A stretch of 36,494 nucleotides of DNA. It comes from Bacteroidales bacterium. GTDB lineage: Bacteria; Bacteroidota; Bacteroidia; Bacteroidales; FEN-979. The translations under genes were made by a program, and so were the position numbers. The notes beneath the pieces were generated by a model that saw only the letters and a program-made list of their open reading frames with translations, was not told the origin of the DNA and did no database searches. The DNA lies in NCBI GenBank assembly GCA_025355465.1, contig JANXZO010000068.1, forward strand, positions 1 to 36,494, in the 5' to 3' direction. Of the stretch, positions 8,313 to 15,886 are shown piece after piece (position 1 is the stretch's first letter; every line of letters begins with the position of its first letter).

Positions 8313-9215
8313 ATGAAACTGAAATTTATTGTACTGCTCTCAATTTTCTGTCTTTCTGCTGTTTTTGAAGTCAGATCGCAGGACCTGATAGGCTTGCTTG
8401 AACAGGGCGAAAAACCTGTTACTGATTACACTTCGGCAACATTTAAAACGACCCGCATTGTAATTGGACAATCGATTGAGATCCCTCACCAGGGCGACCT
8501 GTTGTTTCTGATCACACACCATTTTGGCGCCTTAAATTCAGGATACGAAAATCTCTATGGGTTAAAGCAAGCCACCATCCGCCTCGGGCTGGAATACGGA
8601 CTGACCAAATGGTTTGGTTTCGGCGTCGGGCTAAATACTTATAAAAACACCTGGGATGGGTTTGTTAAAGCCAAAATACTTCGTCAGAGTACAGGCGCTA
8701 AAAAAATGCCTGTCACACTTGATCTTTTCGCAAATACGGCCATTTATACTACCAAATGGGAAAACCCCGATCGGCCGAACTACTTCACTTCAAGGATGAC
8801 TTACACCTTTGAGCTTATGGTTGCCCGAAAATTCGGGAACGCGCTTTCACTGCAGGTTACAGGATCGATGGTACATAAAAATCTGGTACCGACGGCAGCG
8901 GATAAAAATAATATATTCACAGTGGGAGGAGGCGGCCGCGTCAAGGTGAGTGAGCGGGTATCCATCAATGCCGAGTATTACCACCTTTTTGCCGACCAGG
9001 TCAAATCGACCAAAGCTTATGACTCTTTTTCACTTGGCGTAGACATCGAGACCGGAGGTCACATATTCCAGATTTTCCTCACTAACTCATCCGGCGAGAT
9101 CGAGCAATACTTCCTCACCGAAACTGCCGGCAAATGGAGCAATGGCGAAATTTTTCTCGGATTCAATATATCCAGGATATTCACCGTATACACCCCAAAA
9201 CACCGGTCGCAATAG
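8313..9215 (+). CDS. DUF5777-like outer-membrane beta-barrel protein
   Basis: Protein of 300 residues with a signal peptide (MKLKFIVLLSIFCLSAVFEVRS). It is followed by an N-terminal segment on a DLIGLLEQ start and a series of amphipathic strands, with HHFGALNSGYENLYGL near residue 70. This matches the DUF5777 family found downstream of YceI and cytochrome genes in Bacteroidota. The start at 8313 begins 4 bases after the yceI stop; the open frame's earlier ATG at 8292 would overlap yceI and spoil the signal peptide. Role unknown; an outer-membrane pore or assembly partner for the operon is possible. Confidence 0.8.
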   Translation: MKLKFIVLLSIFCLSAVFEVRSQDLIGLLEQGEKPVTDYTSATFKTTRIVIGQSIEIPHQGDLLFLITHHFGALNSGYENLYGLKQATIRLGLEYGLTKWFGFGVGLNTYKNTWDGFVKAKILRQSTGAKKMPVTLDLFANTAIYTTKWENPDRPNYFTSRMTYTFELMVARKFGNALSLQVTGSMVHKNLVPTAADKNNIFTVGGGGRVKVSERVSINAEYYHLFADQVKSTKAYDSFSLGVDIETGGHIFQIFLTNSSGEIEQYFLTETAGKWSNGEIFLGFNISRIFTVYTPKHRSQ

Positions 9216-9245
9216 TTGTGACCGGGTGAAAATTTGCGCAGGCAC

Positions 9246-9815
9246 TCACCTGCTTACATCTCTTCTGCTGCATTTCACCAGATGATCGTTCACCATGCCG
9301 GCGGCCTGCATAAAGGCATAACAAATTGTAGAACCAACGAACTTGAAACCCCGCTTTTTCAGGTTGGCACTCATGGCATCCGATTCTTTTGAGGATGCAG
9401 GGATCTGCTTCATACTTTCCCAGTTATTTTCCATCGTTTTACCCCCGGTAAACTGCCAGATGTAACGATCGAAGGTCCCGAATTCCTTCTGCACGTCGAG
9501 GAACAGCCTGGCATTGACCATCGTTCCCGAGATTTTCGCCCTGTTGCGTACAATTCCCGCATCGGCCATCAACCGGTCATAATCCTTGTCTGTATACCGG
9601 TCGATTTTTGCTGGTTCAAAGTTATCAAAGGCTTTACGGAAGTTCTCCCGCTTATGCAGGATAGTCCGCCAACTCAGTCCGGCCTGGAATGCATCGAGCA
9701 CCATGAACTCAAATATTTTCCGGTCATCGTGAACGGGAATGCCCCATTCTTCATCGTGGTATTTAATCATTAACGGATCGCCGGAGTGCCAGTCGCAGGA
9801 ATTTTCTGAATTCAT
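9246..9815 (-). CDS. tag: DNA-3-methyladenine glycosylase I
   Basis: Base-excision repair enzyme that releases 3-methyladenine from alkylated DNA. The 189-residue protein has the family's zinc ligands: Cys7, His20, and His178 with Cys182 in HLVKC. It also has the YHDEEWG motif and the QAGLSW helix-hairpin segment. Where E. coli Tag has the base-contacting Glu38 there is Asp41 here (VLDAFQAGLSW), a conservative change worth noting. A TAAATTTG box sits upstream, so it can be transcribed apart from the photolyase gene before it on the same strand. Together they form a small DNA-repair neighbourhood. Confidence 0.94.
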   Translation of the reverse strand: MNSENSCDWHSGDPLMIKYHDEEWGIPVHDDRKIFEFMVLDAFQAGLSWRTILHKRENFRKAFDNFEPAKIDRYTDKDYDRLMADAGIVRNRAKISGTMVNARLFLDVQKEFGTFDRYIWQFTGGKTMENNWESMKQIPASSKESDAMSANLKKRGFKFVGSTICYAFMQAAGMVNDHLVKCSRRDVSR

Positions 9816-9872
9816 AGGGTTTGGTTTGAAATTTTACTTTTTCTTTCTCGCAGATTATCGCTGATGCATATG

Positions 9873-9880
9873 CAAATTTA
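9873..9880 (-). promoter_or_regulatory. Promoter -7 box of tag
   Basis: Minus-strand TAAATTTG about 57 bases upstream of the tag ATG, in the 79-base gap after the photolyase stop. Confidence 0.4.
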
Positions 9881-9894
9881 CGCTAATTAAAAAT

Positions 9895-11274
9895 TCAATT
9901 GTTTTCCTGGTATTGTAGTTTTTTCATCATGACCCCAAAGTTTTGCCGGATATATTTTTCCACTTCGAATTTTCTTTTACACCCCGCGAAGTTCATATAC
10001 CGGATCTTCCCGAACACTGGCCGCTCTCCCCAGGCCCGGTCATGGACGCCGCCAATGGACCAGGCAATTCCGGCATACCCGTTCGGGTCGCGGCCGTCCA
10101 GCGAATAGGCATCATTCAAACCAATGGCCACCTCCATCGCCTCTTCCGGTGAGTTGGTCCATTCGAGTATCTTCTTAGCCCAGTACATCCGCATGAATCC
10201 ATGCATTTTTCCGTTCGAAACCAACTGCCGCTGAGCTGCATTCCACAGCAAGTCGTGGGTTTCTGAATCACGGAACTGCTCAAAGGTATACAGAAACGGC
10301 CGTGGATCCCCCCGGTGAACATTCAGCGTTTCCTTTGCCCACCGGTGAAATCCTTGTGTTGAATCATACTGTCTGTTGTAGTGGCAGAAGTTATCGGCCA
10401 GTTCTCTGCGCACAATAAGTTCTTCGAGAAGGGCCTGTCGCGAAACTGTTGCACCTTCCTGCCTGCTCACCTCCAGGGCAACACGCTGTGCGGCAATGTG
10501 ACCAAAGTGAAGGTATGGCGAGAGCCCCGACTGTCCGTCTTGGGTGGGATCATTCCGAAGGAGCGCATAGCCGTCCAATCTGCCGGTAATAAACCCGTTC
10601 ATCCAGGCAGTGGCTGCACGTGGACCTGGTTCATATCCATTAAAATCTGAAGGTCCCGAAGCTGCCTGCACTGATTGAATACCAGACCAATTCCAGGGAT
10701 GGGAAAAGTTACTTTCCGGCATTTCGCGCAGTGCCGGAAAGTCCACAAGGAACTCAGACAACCTTTTATTAATTCGACTCCGGAGATGCATGGCGCTAAA
10801 CTCCGCTTTCGGGGATATTTCGCGGCATGGAAGGACATTGTGGGCATCCACCTCATAAAAAGGGATTTGGATCCCGTTCCGTGTCGTTTCTTTCCATTCA
10901 ATAACAGGTTTCAACGGGTTAAAATCGGTCACCAGGCATCCGATATTGTTTAGCGAAATAATCCGTGGAAGAAGTTCTGAGGGATTACCCTTCACAAGAA
11001 AAAAGGGGATATTCAGCTTTTTCAGTGTTTCCGCAACCTCCGCAAGTCCGGACAACATAAACCTGTAATGAGACTCGGTAGCTCCCAGGAACTGAGCTGC
11101 AAGGCAGAACATTACCGCCAGTGGCTGGTTCCTCTCCTGTGCCTTCTCCCTGGCAAAAAGGAGCGCCCAATTATCTTCCGCCCGCTGATCGCGCTGCATC
11201 CAGTAAAGAACGGGACTATCTGTTGCTCCCCCGTCCCGATACACATGCACCCGCCGCGAATCCACCACCATCAT
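9895..11274 (-). CDS. phr: Class II deoxyribodipyrimidine (CPD) photolyase
   Basis: Light-driven repair of cyclobutane pyrimidine dimers using FAD. The 459-residue protein has the N-terminal alpha/beta antenna-binding domain (from VLYWMQRDQRAEDN) and a C-terminal helical FAD domain. The class II signature is clear: MYWAKKILEWT, then LDGRDPNGYAGIAWS, GGVHDRAW and ERPVFGKIRYM. Length is normal. Two consecutive ATG codons make the start 11274 or 11271. It implies at least occasional exposure to light, notable beside an otherwise anaerobic-looking respiratory locus. Confidence 0.95.
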   Translation of the reverse strand: MMVVDSRRVHVYRDGGATDSPVLYWMQRDQRAEDNWALLFAREKAQERNQPLAVMFCLAAQFLGATESHYRFMLSGLAEVAETLKKLNIPFFLVKGNPSELLPRIISLNNIGCLVTDFNPLKPVIEWKETTRNGIQIPFYEVDAHNVLPCREISPKAEFSAMHLRSRINKRLSEFLVDFPALREMPESNFSHPWNWSGIQSVQAASGPSDFNGYEPGPRAATAWMNGFITGRLDGYALLRNDPTQDGQSGLSPYLHFGHIAAQRVALEVSRQEGATVSRQALLEELIVRRELADNFCHYNRQYDSTQGFHRWAKETLNVHRGDPRPFLYTFEQFRDSETHDLLWNAAQRQLVSNGKMHGFMRMYWAKKILEWTNSPEEAMEVAIGLNDAYSLDGRDPNGYAGIAWSIGGVHDRAWGERPVFGKIRYMNFAGCKRKFEVEKYIRQNFGVMMKKLQYQENN

Positions 11275-11336
11275 ACAAGGATTAAATCAGCATAAAGATA
11301 CATCATTCCTGGGAACCATGGCCGTGGCAGGTACAT

Positions 11337-11370
11337 AAAAAACCCCTGAAACTTGGGAGTCTGCAGGGGC
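11337..11370 (-). terminator. Terminator downstream of tRNA-Ser(CGA)
   Basis: Arms CCCCTG (11343-11348) and CAGGGG (11364-11369) form a stem that is followed on the minus strand by six T. It lies 14 bases beyond the tRNA 3' end. Confidence 0.75.
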
Positions 11371-11383
11371 TTTTCTTGATTGT

Positions 11384-11475
11384 TGGCGGAGAGATAGGGA
11401 TTCGAACCCTAGGACCCCCTTACGAGGGTCAACGGTTTTCGAGACCGCCCCATTCGACCGCTCTGGCATCTCTCC
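11384..11475 (-). tRNA. tRNA-Ser (anticodon CGA)
   Basis: Cloverleaf with acceptor stem GGAGAGA paired to TCTCTCC, anticodon stem GCGGT/ACCGT around the loop CTCGAAA giving CGA, a long class II variable arm, and the T-loop GGTTCGAATCC. The 3' CCA is encoded (11384-11386). It reads UCG serine codons. Confidence 0.95.
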
Positions 11476-11498
11476 TGGTTGATTACGGTTTGGGTGGG

Positions 11499-11506
11499 CA
11501 AAAATA
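11499..11506 (-). promoter_or_regulatory. Promoter -7 box of tRNA-Ser(CGA)
   Basis: Minus-strand TATTTTTG, 23 bases upstream of the tRNA 5' end and just beyond the stop of the MFS gene. Confidence 0.4.
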
Positions 11507-11517
11507 GGAACAAATTT

Positions 11518-12702
11518 TCAATTCCCCTCATATGTTCTGTGCTTCAGGAAAAAAAAGAGGCTGGTTCCGGAAAGCAGCGCAAAGATTGCAGCGGCTGACA
11601 TGAGTGCTGCGGAAAGCCCCCATGCATCGGTGATCCAACCGTAAAAGGGTCCCAGTATGGCAAACAGCAGCCGGATCACAAAATTCCGCACAGACAAAAC
11701 CGTTGCCCGAATGTCGGAAGTGGTGATGCTGTTAATGTAATTACGGAGTGTTGGGGTTGCCAAACCACGGGCCAGGTAGAATCCCAGTAGAATAATAAGT
11801 CCGTGTAAGGTATTTACCAGCGCCAGGGCAAAAAAACCACCAACCAGAATTATGGTAAACAAGGTAACCGTAGCCGGTGGTTTCAGTCTCTTCTCGATTT
11901 TCCAGGCATAGATTGCCGTGATGCCGACACTGAGGTTTAGCAGCGCCCATGCCACACCAAACCAAGAAACCGCAAGTCCGGCCTGACTGAACCAGGGCTG
12001 GGCAAACCAGGCCATGGTGAGTGTTGAAACGCCGGTAACAGCAGAAAAGATGGTGTTCCAGAAAAGTTTGCGATCGCCATGCAGAACTTTCACCACAATA
12101 TTAGCCACATCGTGCAGAGAAGGCTTCCTTACCGGACCATGAACCGGCGGTTCGATCAACAAAAATGCCGCGGGGATAGCAATGAATGCAACTGCTGTCT
12201 GGAAAAAATAGGGAGTACGCAAAGAGATGGTAGCGAGCAAGCCCCCGACGATACCGGCAAAGGCTTCTCCAAAATTGCCTATCGAAGTGATCCGGCCTTC
12301 AAACCGTGTAAATTTCTCCTCCTGCCGGGCAGCCAGCAACGAGTCATAAAGCATGGCTGAATCAGCCCCCGACACGAGGCTCATACCAACTCCAAGAACC
12401 GTTTCTGCCAGCATAAACTCCCAGAATCCACCGGAAACCGCATAGATAAGGTATCCGACAAATCCCAGAACAGCACCCAGGAGGATGCTTGTGCGACGTC
12501 CTGCAATATCAGCAAAGTAACCGGTCGGGATCTCAAGGAGCATGAGCGTGACAGAGTACACCGCCTGCAGGGTAAAAATATCCTGCATTGTCATGCCGTT
12601 CGATCTGTAAAACAGAACGATGATTGGCATAACAAGGTTCATCCATTTGGCAACCTTGATGAAATATAGTGCAGAGAGGTTCCGCTGAAGTGAGAAAGGC
12701 AT
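11518..12702 (-). CDS. Major facilitator superfamily transporter
   Basis: Inner-membrane transporter of 394 residues with about 12 hydrophobic segments. The loop 2-3 signature appears as GYFADIAGRRTSILLGA (about residues 61-77). There is a charged central loop near residues 185-200 and no soluble domain. The substrate cannot be told; the sequence looks most like drug- or metabolite-efflux members. It begins 22 bases after the stop of the upstream lipoprotein gene on the same strand, so the two are probably co-transcribed. Confidence 0.88.
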   Translation of the reverse strand: MPFSLQRNLSALYFIKVAKWMNLVMPIIVLFYRSNGMTMQDIFTLQAVYSVTLMLLEIPTGYFADIAGRRTSILLGAVLGFVGYLIYAVSGGFWEFMLAETVLGVGMSLVSGADSAMLYDSLLAARQEEKFTRFEGRITSIGNFGEAFAGIVGGLLATISLRTPYFFQTAVAFIAIPAAFLLIEPPVHGPVRKPSLHDVANIVVKVLHGDRKLFWNTIFSAVTGVSTLTMAWFAQPWFSQAGLAVSWFGVAWALLNLSVGITAIYAWKIEKRLKPPATVTLFTIILVGGFFALALVNTLHGLIILLGFYLARGLATPTLRNYINSITTSDIRATVLSVRNFVIRLLFAILGPFYGWITDAWGLSAALMSAAAIFALLSGTSLFFFLKHRTYEGN

Positions 12703-12724
12703 TCGCGGGACTGGGTCGTATTAT

Positions 12725-13483
12725 TTATTTCTTGACCTGTTTTGCGTCTTCCATAATTACTTCATAGGAATAACCGGCGCCAAAATCCTTGTTCAGCGTA
12801 ATTACTCCCTGGAAAACCACAACATCACCAACCTTTACAGAATCGAGCGTGGTCACGGTAAGGTCAAAATTACCGCCATCCTTTGTGCCATCCTGGAGAT
12901 GTGCCCAGTTCTTACCCATGATACTACCGGCAAAACGCACAACTTCGCCACGGATATTTACCTGTTTACCAGCATATTTGTTGCGCTTGGCGAAAAGTTC
13001 ACCCAGGGTGATGCCACCTTCGGCACGCGGTACGGAAATTCCGGCTTTCTCCGCAGTAGGCTGTTTACCGGTCATCGCACCGGCAGGCACCTGTCCACCA
13101 GCCGGCGAAGCCATGGTGTTCTCCTGCGGTGCACCAGGTTGTTCCTCAAGGGTTATGGGCTTATCGGTAAAATCCTGAATAAAAAGGATCGTCCTGAAAT
13201 TCCTTTTAAGCTCCTTGCTCCAGAAATCTTTCATCGGACTGCCTATCGACCAGTAATAGGTGTCTCCTTGTTTAACCTCTGCCTTGCTTATGGCAATCCA
13301 GTAATCCCTTCCTTCAGAAGATACTCTTACGTAGGTGTAACTGCTGGTCTGGATCACCTCCTCTGCTGTTACCTGGTGTGCAAGCGGGGAGAGATTCTCA
13401 GCAACTTTACTTTTTGACTGACAAGCTGTAATCAGGGCAATAAGCCCAAAAACTGCAAATATTATTTTGATCTGTGATTTCAT
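12725..13483 (-). CDS. OB-fold lipoprotein of unknown function
   Basis: A 252-residue lipoprotein with an N-terminal signal and lipobox ITAC. The first half (about residues 35-115) has SYTYVRVSSEGRDYWIA and GDTYYW, as in small SH3- or GW-like exported domains. A Pro/Ala/Gly-rich linker (115-150) leads to a C-terminal OB-fold-like domain (from about 158, with GKQVNIRGEVVRF and NWAHLQDGT, typical of exported nucleotide-binding-like OB folds). It is divergent from the multiheme operon across a 193-base region with an inverted repeat, so it may share its control. Ligand unknown; a heme or assembly role is only a guess from position. Confidence 0.75.
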   Translation of the reverse strand: MKSQIKIIFAVFGLIALITACQSKSKVAENLSPLAHQVTAEEVIQTSSYTYVRVSSEGRDYWIAISKAEVKQGDTYYWSIGSPMKDFWSKELKRNFRTILFIQDFTDKPITLEEQPGAPQENTMASPAGGQVPAGAMTGKQPTAEKAGISVPRAEGGITLGELFAKRNKYAGKQVNIRGEVVRFAGSIMGKNWAHLQDGTKDGGNFDLTVTTLDSVKVGDVVVFQGVITLNKDFGAGYSYEVIMEDAKQVKK

Positions 13484-13505
13484 TTTTTCTGTTTTATTTT
13501 GCCTG

Positions 13506-13513
13506 CAAAGGTA
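13506..13513 (-). promoter_or_regulatory. Promoter -7 box of the OB-fold lipoprotein gene
   Basis: Minus-strand TACCTTTG, 22 bases upstream of the ATG. It faces away from the multiheme operon promoter. Confidence 0.55.
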
Positions 13514-13587
13514 AATGAAATCCCGCTAAGAATCCTATCCCGGCGTCATTTTGCCTAAAAGTTAAGGAATTAGCCCACTTCTGTCTT

Positions 13588-13628
13588 ATTTAGACTGCAT
13601 ACTAATAGATTGCCTACAAAGTCTAAAT
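13588..13628. promoter_or_regulatory. Inverted repeat, possible operator between divergent transcription units
   Basis: A perfect 9-base inverted repeat, ATTTAGACT (13588-13596) and AGTCTAAAT (13620-13628), has a 23-base spacer. The right arm abuts the -7 box at 13631 of the multiheme operon and the left arm lies just upstream of its -33 region. Centre-to-centre spacing of the half-sites is 32 bases, about three helical turns, as expected for two regulator units on one face of the helix. The regulator is unknown. Confidence 0.45.
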
Positions 13629-13638
13629 GGTAATTTTG
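13610..13638 (+). promoter_or_regulatory. Promoter of the multiheme electron-transfer operon
   Basis: TTG at 13610-13612 is followed after 18 bases by TAATTTTG at 13631-13638. A second TAATTTTG lies at 13642-13649. The first gene's ATG is at 13677. Confidence 0.55.
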
Positions 13639-13676
13639 GTATAATTTTGCGTTATTACCTATAAAATTGAATTTTC

Positions 13677-14543
13677 ATGTCTGTCACACATCGTATTTAT
13701 ATCGGTCTTCTGGCGTTGGTTGTTTTATTTTCGTTGTTTCTCCTCTGGCACTCGGGTTATTCCTACTACAATACGAGCATTGAGGGACGTTTTTTCCACC
13801 CCGATCATGCTACGTTGAAGCCAAGCGGAGGCTGGGGACATGGTTATGGAATCATCGGTTCGGTACTCATTTTGCTGGGTGTTGTCAGCTACATTGTGCG
13901 CAAAAGGGTACGGTCACTTTCACGCATGGGGGCATTGAAGTACTGGCTTGAATTCCACATTTTTTTATGTACCCTCGGTCCGATCCTGGTACTTTTTCAT
14001 ACCTCCTTCAAGTTCGGTGGACTAGTTGCCATCAGTTTCTGGAGTATGGTTGCTGTTTTTCTCAGCGGGGTGATAGGCAGGTTTATCTATATACAGATAC
14101 CCAGGACTATTGAAGGAAGAGAGTTAAGCTTAAGCGAAGTACAGGAGATGAAGTCCAATATCGGCGCCATCCTGAGTCAATCCTATCACCTCGATGAGGA
14201 GAGCTATAATATTATTGTAGATTCCATAAAAAAGCGGGTTGAATTATATACATCCAATAGTATTTTGCGTTATTTTAAGAAATATTTCAACGACAGGGCA
14301 ACCATACGTAAGGTAAAAAGAGTCCTTAAGCACAATAAACTCTCAAAACGCGAATACAGGCAGGTAGTTACGCTCGTTAAAAATGACATTTCGTTAAACC
14401 GGCGAATTGAACGGCTCACCACCATGCAGAACCTATTTAAGTATTGGCATGTTGCCCATCTGCCATTTGCTTTCGTTATGCTTATCATCATGATCATTCA
14501 CGTTATTGTTACGATCACGTTTGGTTATCGCTGGATATTCTAA
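13677..14543 (+). CDS. Integral-membrane di-heme cytochrome b-like protein
   Basis: A 288-residue membrane protein with about five hydrophobic segments: near residues 7-26, 56-75, 90-108, 115-138 and 257-285. A charged soluble region fills about 140-255. Two helices each hold a pair of histidines 14 residues apart: His94/His108, and His261/His275. This is the spacing that holds two stacked b hemes in four-helix cytochrome b proteins. I infer a transmembrane electron carrier linking the flavoprotein that follows to the periplasmic multiheme cytochromes. No named family is assigned with certainty. It is first in the operon, 2 bases before the next ATG. Confidence 0.8.
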   Translation: MSVTHRIYIGLLALVVLFSLFLLWHSGYSYYNTSIEGRFFHPDHATLKPSGGWGHGYGIIGSVLILLGVVSYIVRKRVRSLSRMGALKYWLEFHIFLCTLGPILVLFHTSFKFGGLVAISFWSMVAVFLSGVIGRFIYIQIPRTIEGRELSLSEVQEMKSNIGAILSQSYHLDEESYNIIVDSIKKRVELYTSNSILRYFKKYFNDRATIRKVKRVLKHNKLSKREYRQVVTLVKNDISLNRRIERLTTMQNLFKYWHVAHLPFAFVMLIIMIIHVIVTITFGYRWIF

Positions 14544-14545
14544 TT

Positions 14546-15886
14546 ATGGAATCACTTATTGAAAGCATCCTTGTTTACTCACTGGCGCTTCTGCTTTGCC
14601 TGGGTGTGATTATATTTTATCTGCGCGGACAGCGGAAGAAGTCAAAATTGGTGGAGCAAAAGATCCTCAAAGCGAAGGAAGAGGGTATGTATGAGCCCGT
14701 GTCACTTCACCCGGTGGTGAATGAAGGCAGTTGCATACAAACAGGAGCCTGCATTGTTGCCTGCCCCGAAAAAGACATCCTCGGAATCAGAAACGGAAAA
14801 GCTACCACCATCAACGCCTCGCATTGTGTTGGCCATGGCGCCTGCTTTCATGCATGTCCTACCCAGGCCATTACCTTATGCATTGGAACTGAAAAACGGG
14901 GAGTAGAACTCCCTCATATCAGCCAGGAATTCGAGACCAGTGTTCCGGGAATTTATATTGCCGGTGAGTTGGGAGGCATGGGACTGATTAAAAATGCAGT
15001 CGAACAGGGTCGCCAGGCTGTGGAAAACATTGTCAAGAACAGCTCCAGACAACATTCTGCAGATTACGACCTGATCATTGTCGGAGCAGGTCCCGCCGGA
15101 ATTTCAGGATCGCTGACAGCGAAAAAGAACAACCTGAAATGTATTACCCTTGAACAGGATACCCTCGGTGGAACAGTATTTACATTTCCCCGTTCGAAGA
15201 TCGTCATGACCTCCGCCATGCTTCTTCCCCTTCACGGAAAAGTCAAACTCTTCGAGACAAGCAAATCGGAGCTTCTCGAATTGTGGCAAACTGTTATTGC
15301 CAAACACAATATCCCGATCAAGGAGAATACCAAGGTAGAGGCCATCGTTGCCGAGAATGGCATTTTCAGGCTTGATACACTTACAGGAGAACATTTTACC
15401 GCACGAAACGTTTTGCTGGCCATCGGACGCAGGGGAACGCCGAGAAAGCTGGGAGTTCCCGGCGAAACCCTGGAAAAGGTAGCTTATCGTCTGCTTGAAC
15501 CTGAAATTATCAGCGGGAAGAATATCATTGTTGTTGGCGGTGGCGATTCTGCCATTGAATCAGCCCTTCTGCTCGCGGAACAAAACAAGGTGATCCTTTC
15601 CTACCGAAGCGAAGCGTTCAGCCGTATTAAGCCAAAGAACAACGTAAAGATCAAGGAAGCTGCTGAAAACGGACTTGTTGACCTGCGATTCAACAGCAAC
15701 CTTGTTTTAATTGAAAAGGATGAGATAACCATGACGTACAACGGGAAGGAAGGAGTATCAGAAAAGATACCCAACGACCTGGTATTCATATTTGCCGGCG
15801 GTGAATTACCCACGCAGTTCCTGATGAAAGCAGGACTGCAGATCACCAAAAAATTCGGAGATGCAATATTGAAGCATAAAAAATGA
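14546..15886 (+). CDS. Membrane-anchored Fe-S/FAD/NAD(P) oxidoreductase, apparently circularly permuted
   Basis: A 446-residue protein. An N-terminal membrane helix (about 5-26) precedes a two-cluster ferredoxin-like segment: Cys63, Cys69, Cys73-Pro and Cys94, Cys100, Cys104-Pro, with Thr66 and His97 where the second cysteines normally sit. Then comes TSVPGIYIAGE (131-141), like the C-terminal FAD-binding part of thioredoxin reductases. Only after it come the N-terminal-type dinucleotide motif IIVGAGPAGISGS (177-189) and a second, NAD(P)-type GGGDSAIES. There is no redox CxxC. Expected role: passing electrons between NAD(P)H, FAD, Fe-S centres and the b-type protein. The longer frame from 14444 is rejected because it overlaps the previous gene. 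Confidence 0.88.
   Translation: MESLIESILVYSLALLLCLGVIIFYLRGQRKKSKLVEQKILKAKEEGMYEPVSLHPVVNEGSCIQTGACIVACPEKDILGIRNGKATTINASHCVGHGACFHACPTQAITLCIGTEKRGVELPHISQEFETSVPGIYIAGELGGMGLIKNAVEQGRQAVENIVKNSSRQHSADYDLIIVGAGPAGISGSLTAKKNNLKCITLEQDTLGGTVFTFPRSKIVMTSAMLLPLHGKVKLFETSKSELLELWQTVIAKHNIPIKENTKVEAIVAENGIFRLDTLTGEHFTARNVLLAIGRRGTPRKLGVPGETLEKVAYRLLEPEIISGKNIIVVGGGDSAIESALLLAEQNKVILSYRSEAFSRIKPKNNVKIKEAAENGLVDLRFNSNLVLIEKDEITMTYNGKEGVSEKIPNDLVFIFAGGELPTQFLMKAGLQITKKFGDAILKHKK

Noticed and set aside
9198-9226. Hairpin after the DUF5777-like gene as an intrinsic terminator
   Set aside because: The stem is imperfect and no T-run follows; it may be a weak or factor-dependent site, but I do not call it.
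12899-13417. Plus-strand frame of 172 codons antisense to the OB-fold lipoprotein
   Set aside because: The opposite strand has a signal peptide, lipobox and coherent domains; this one has none.
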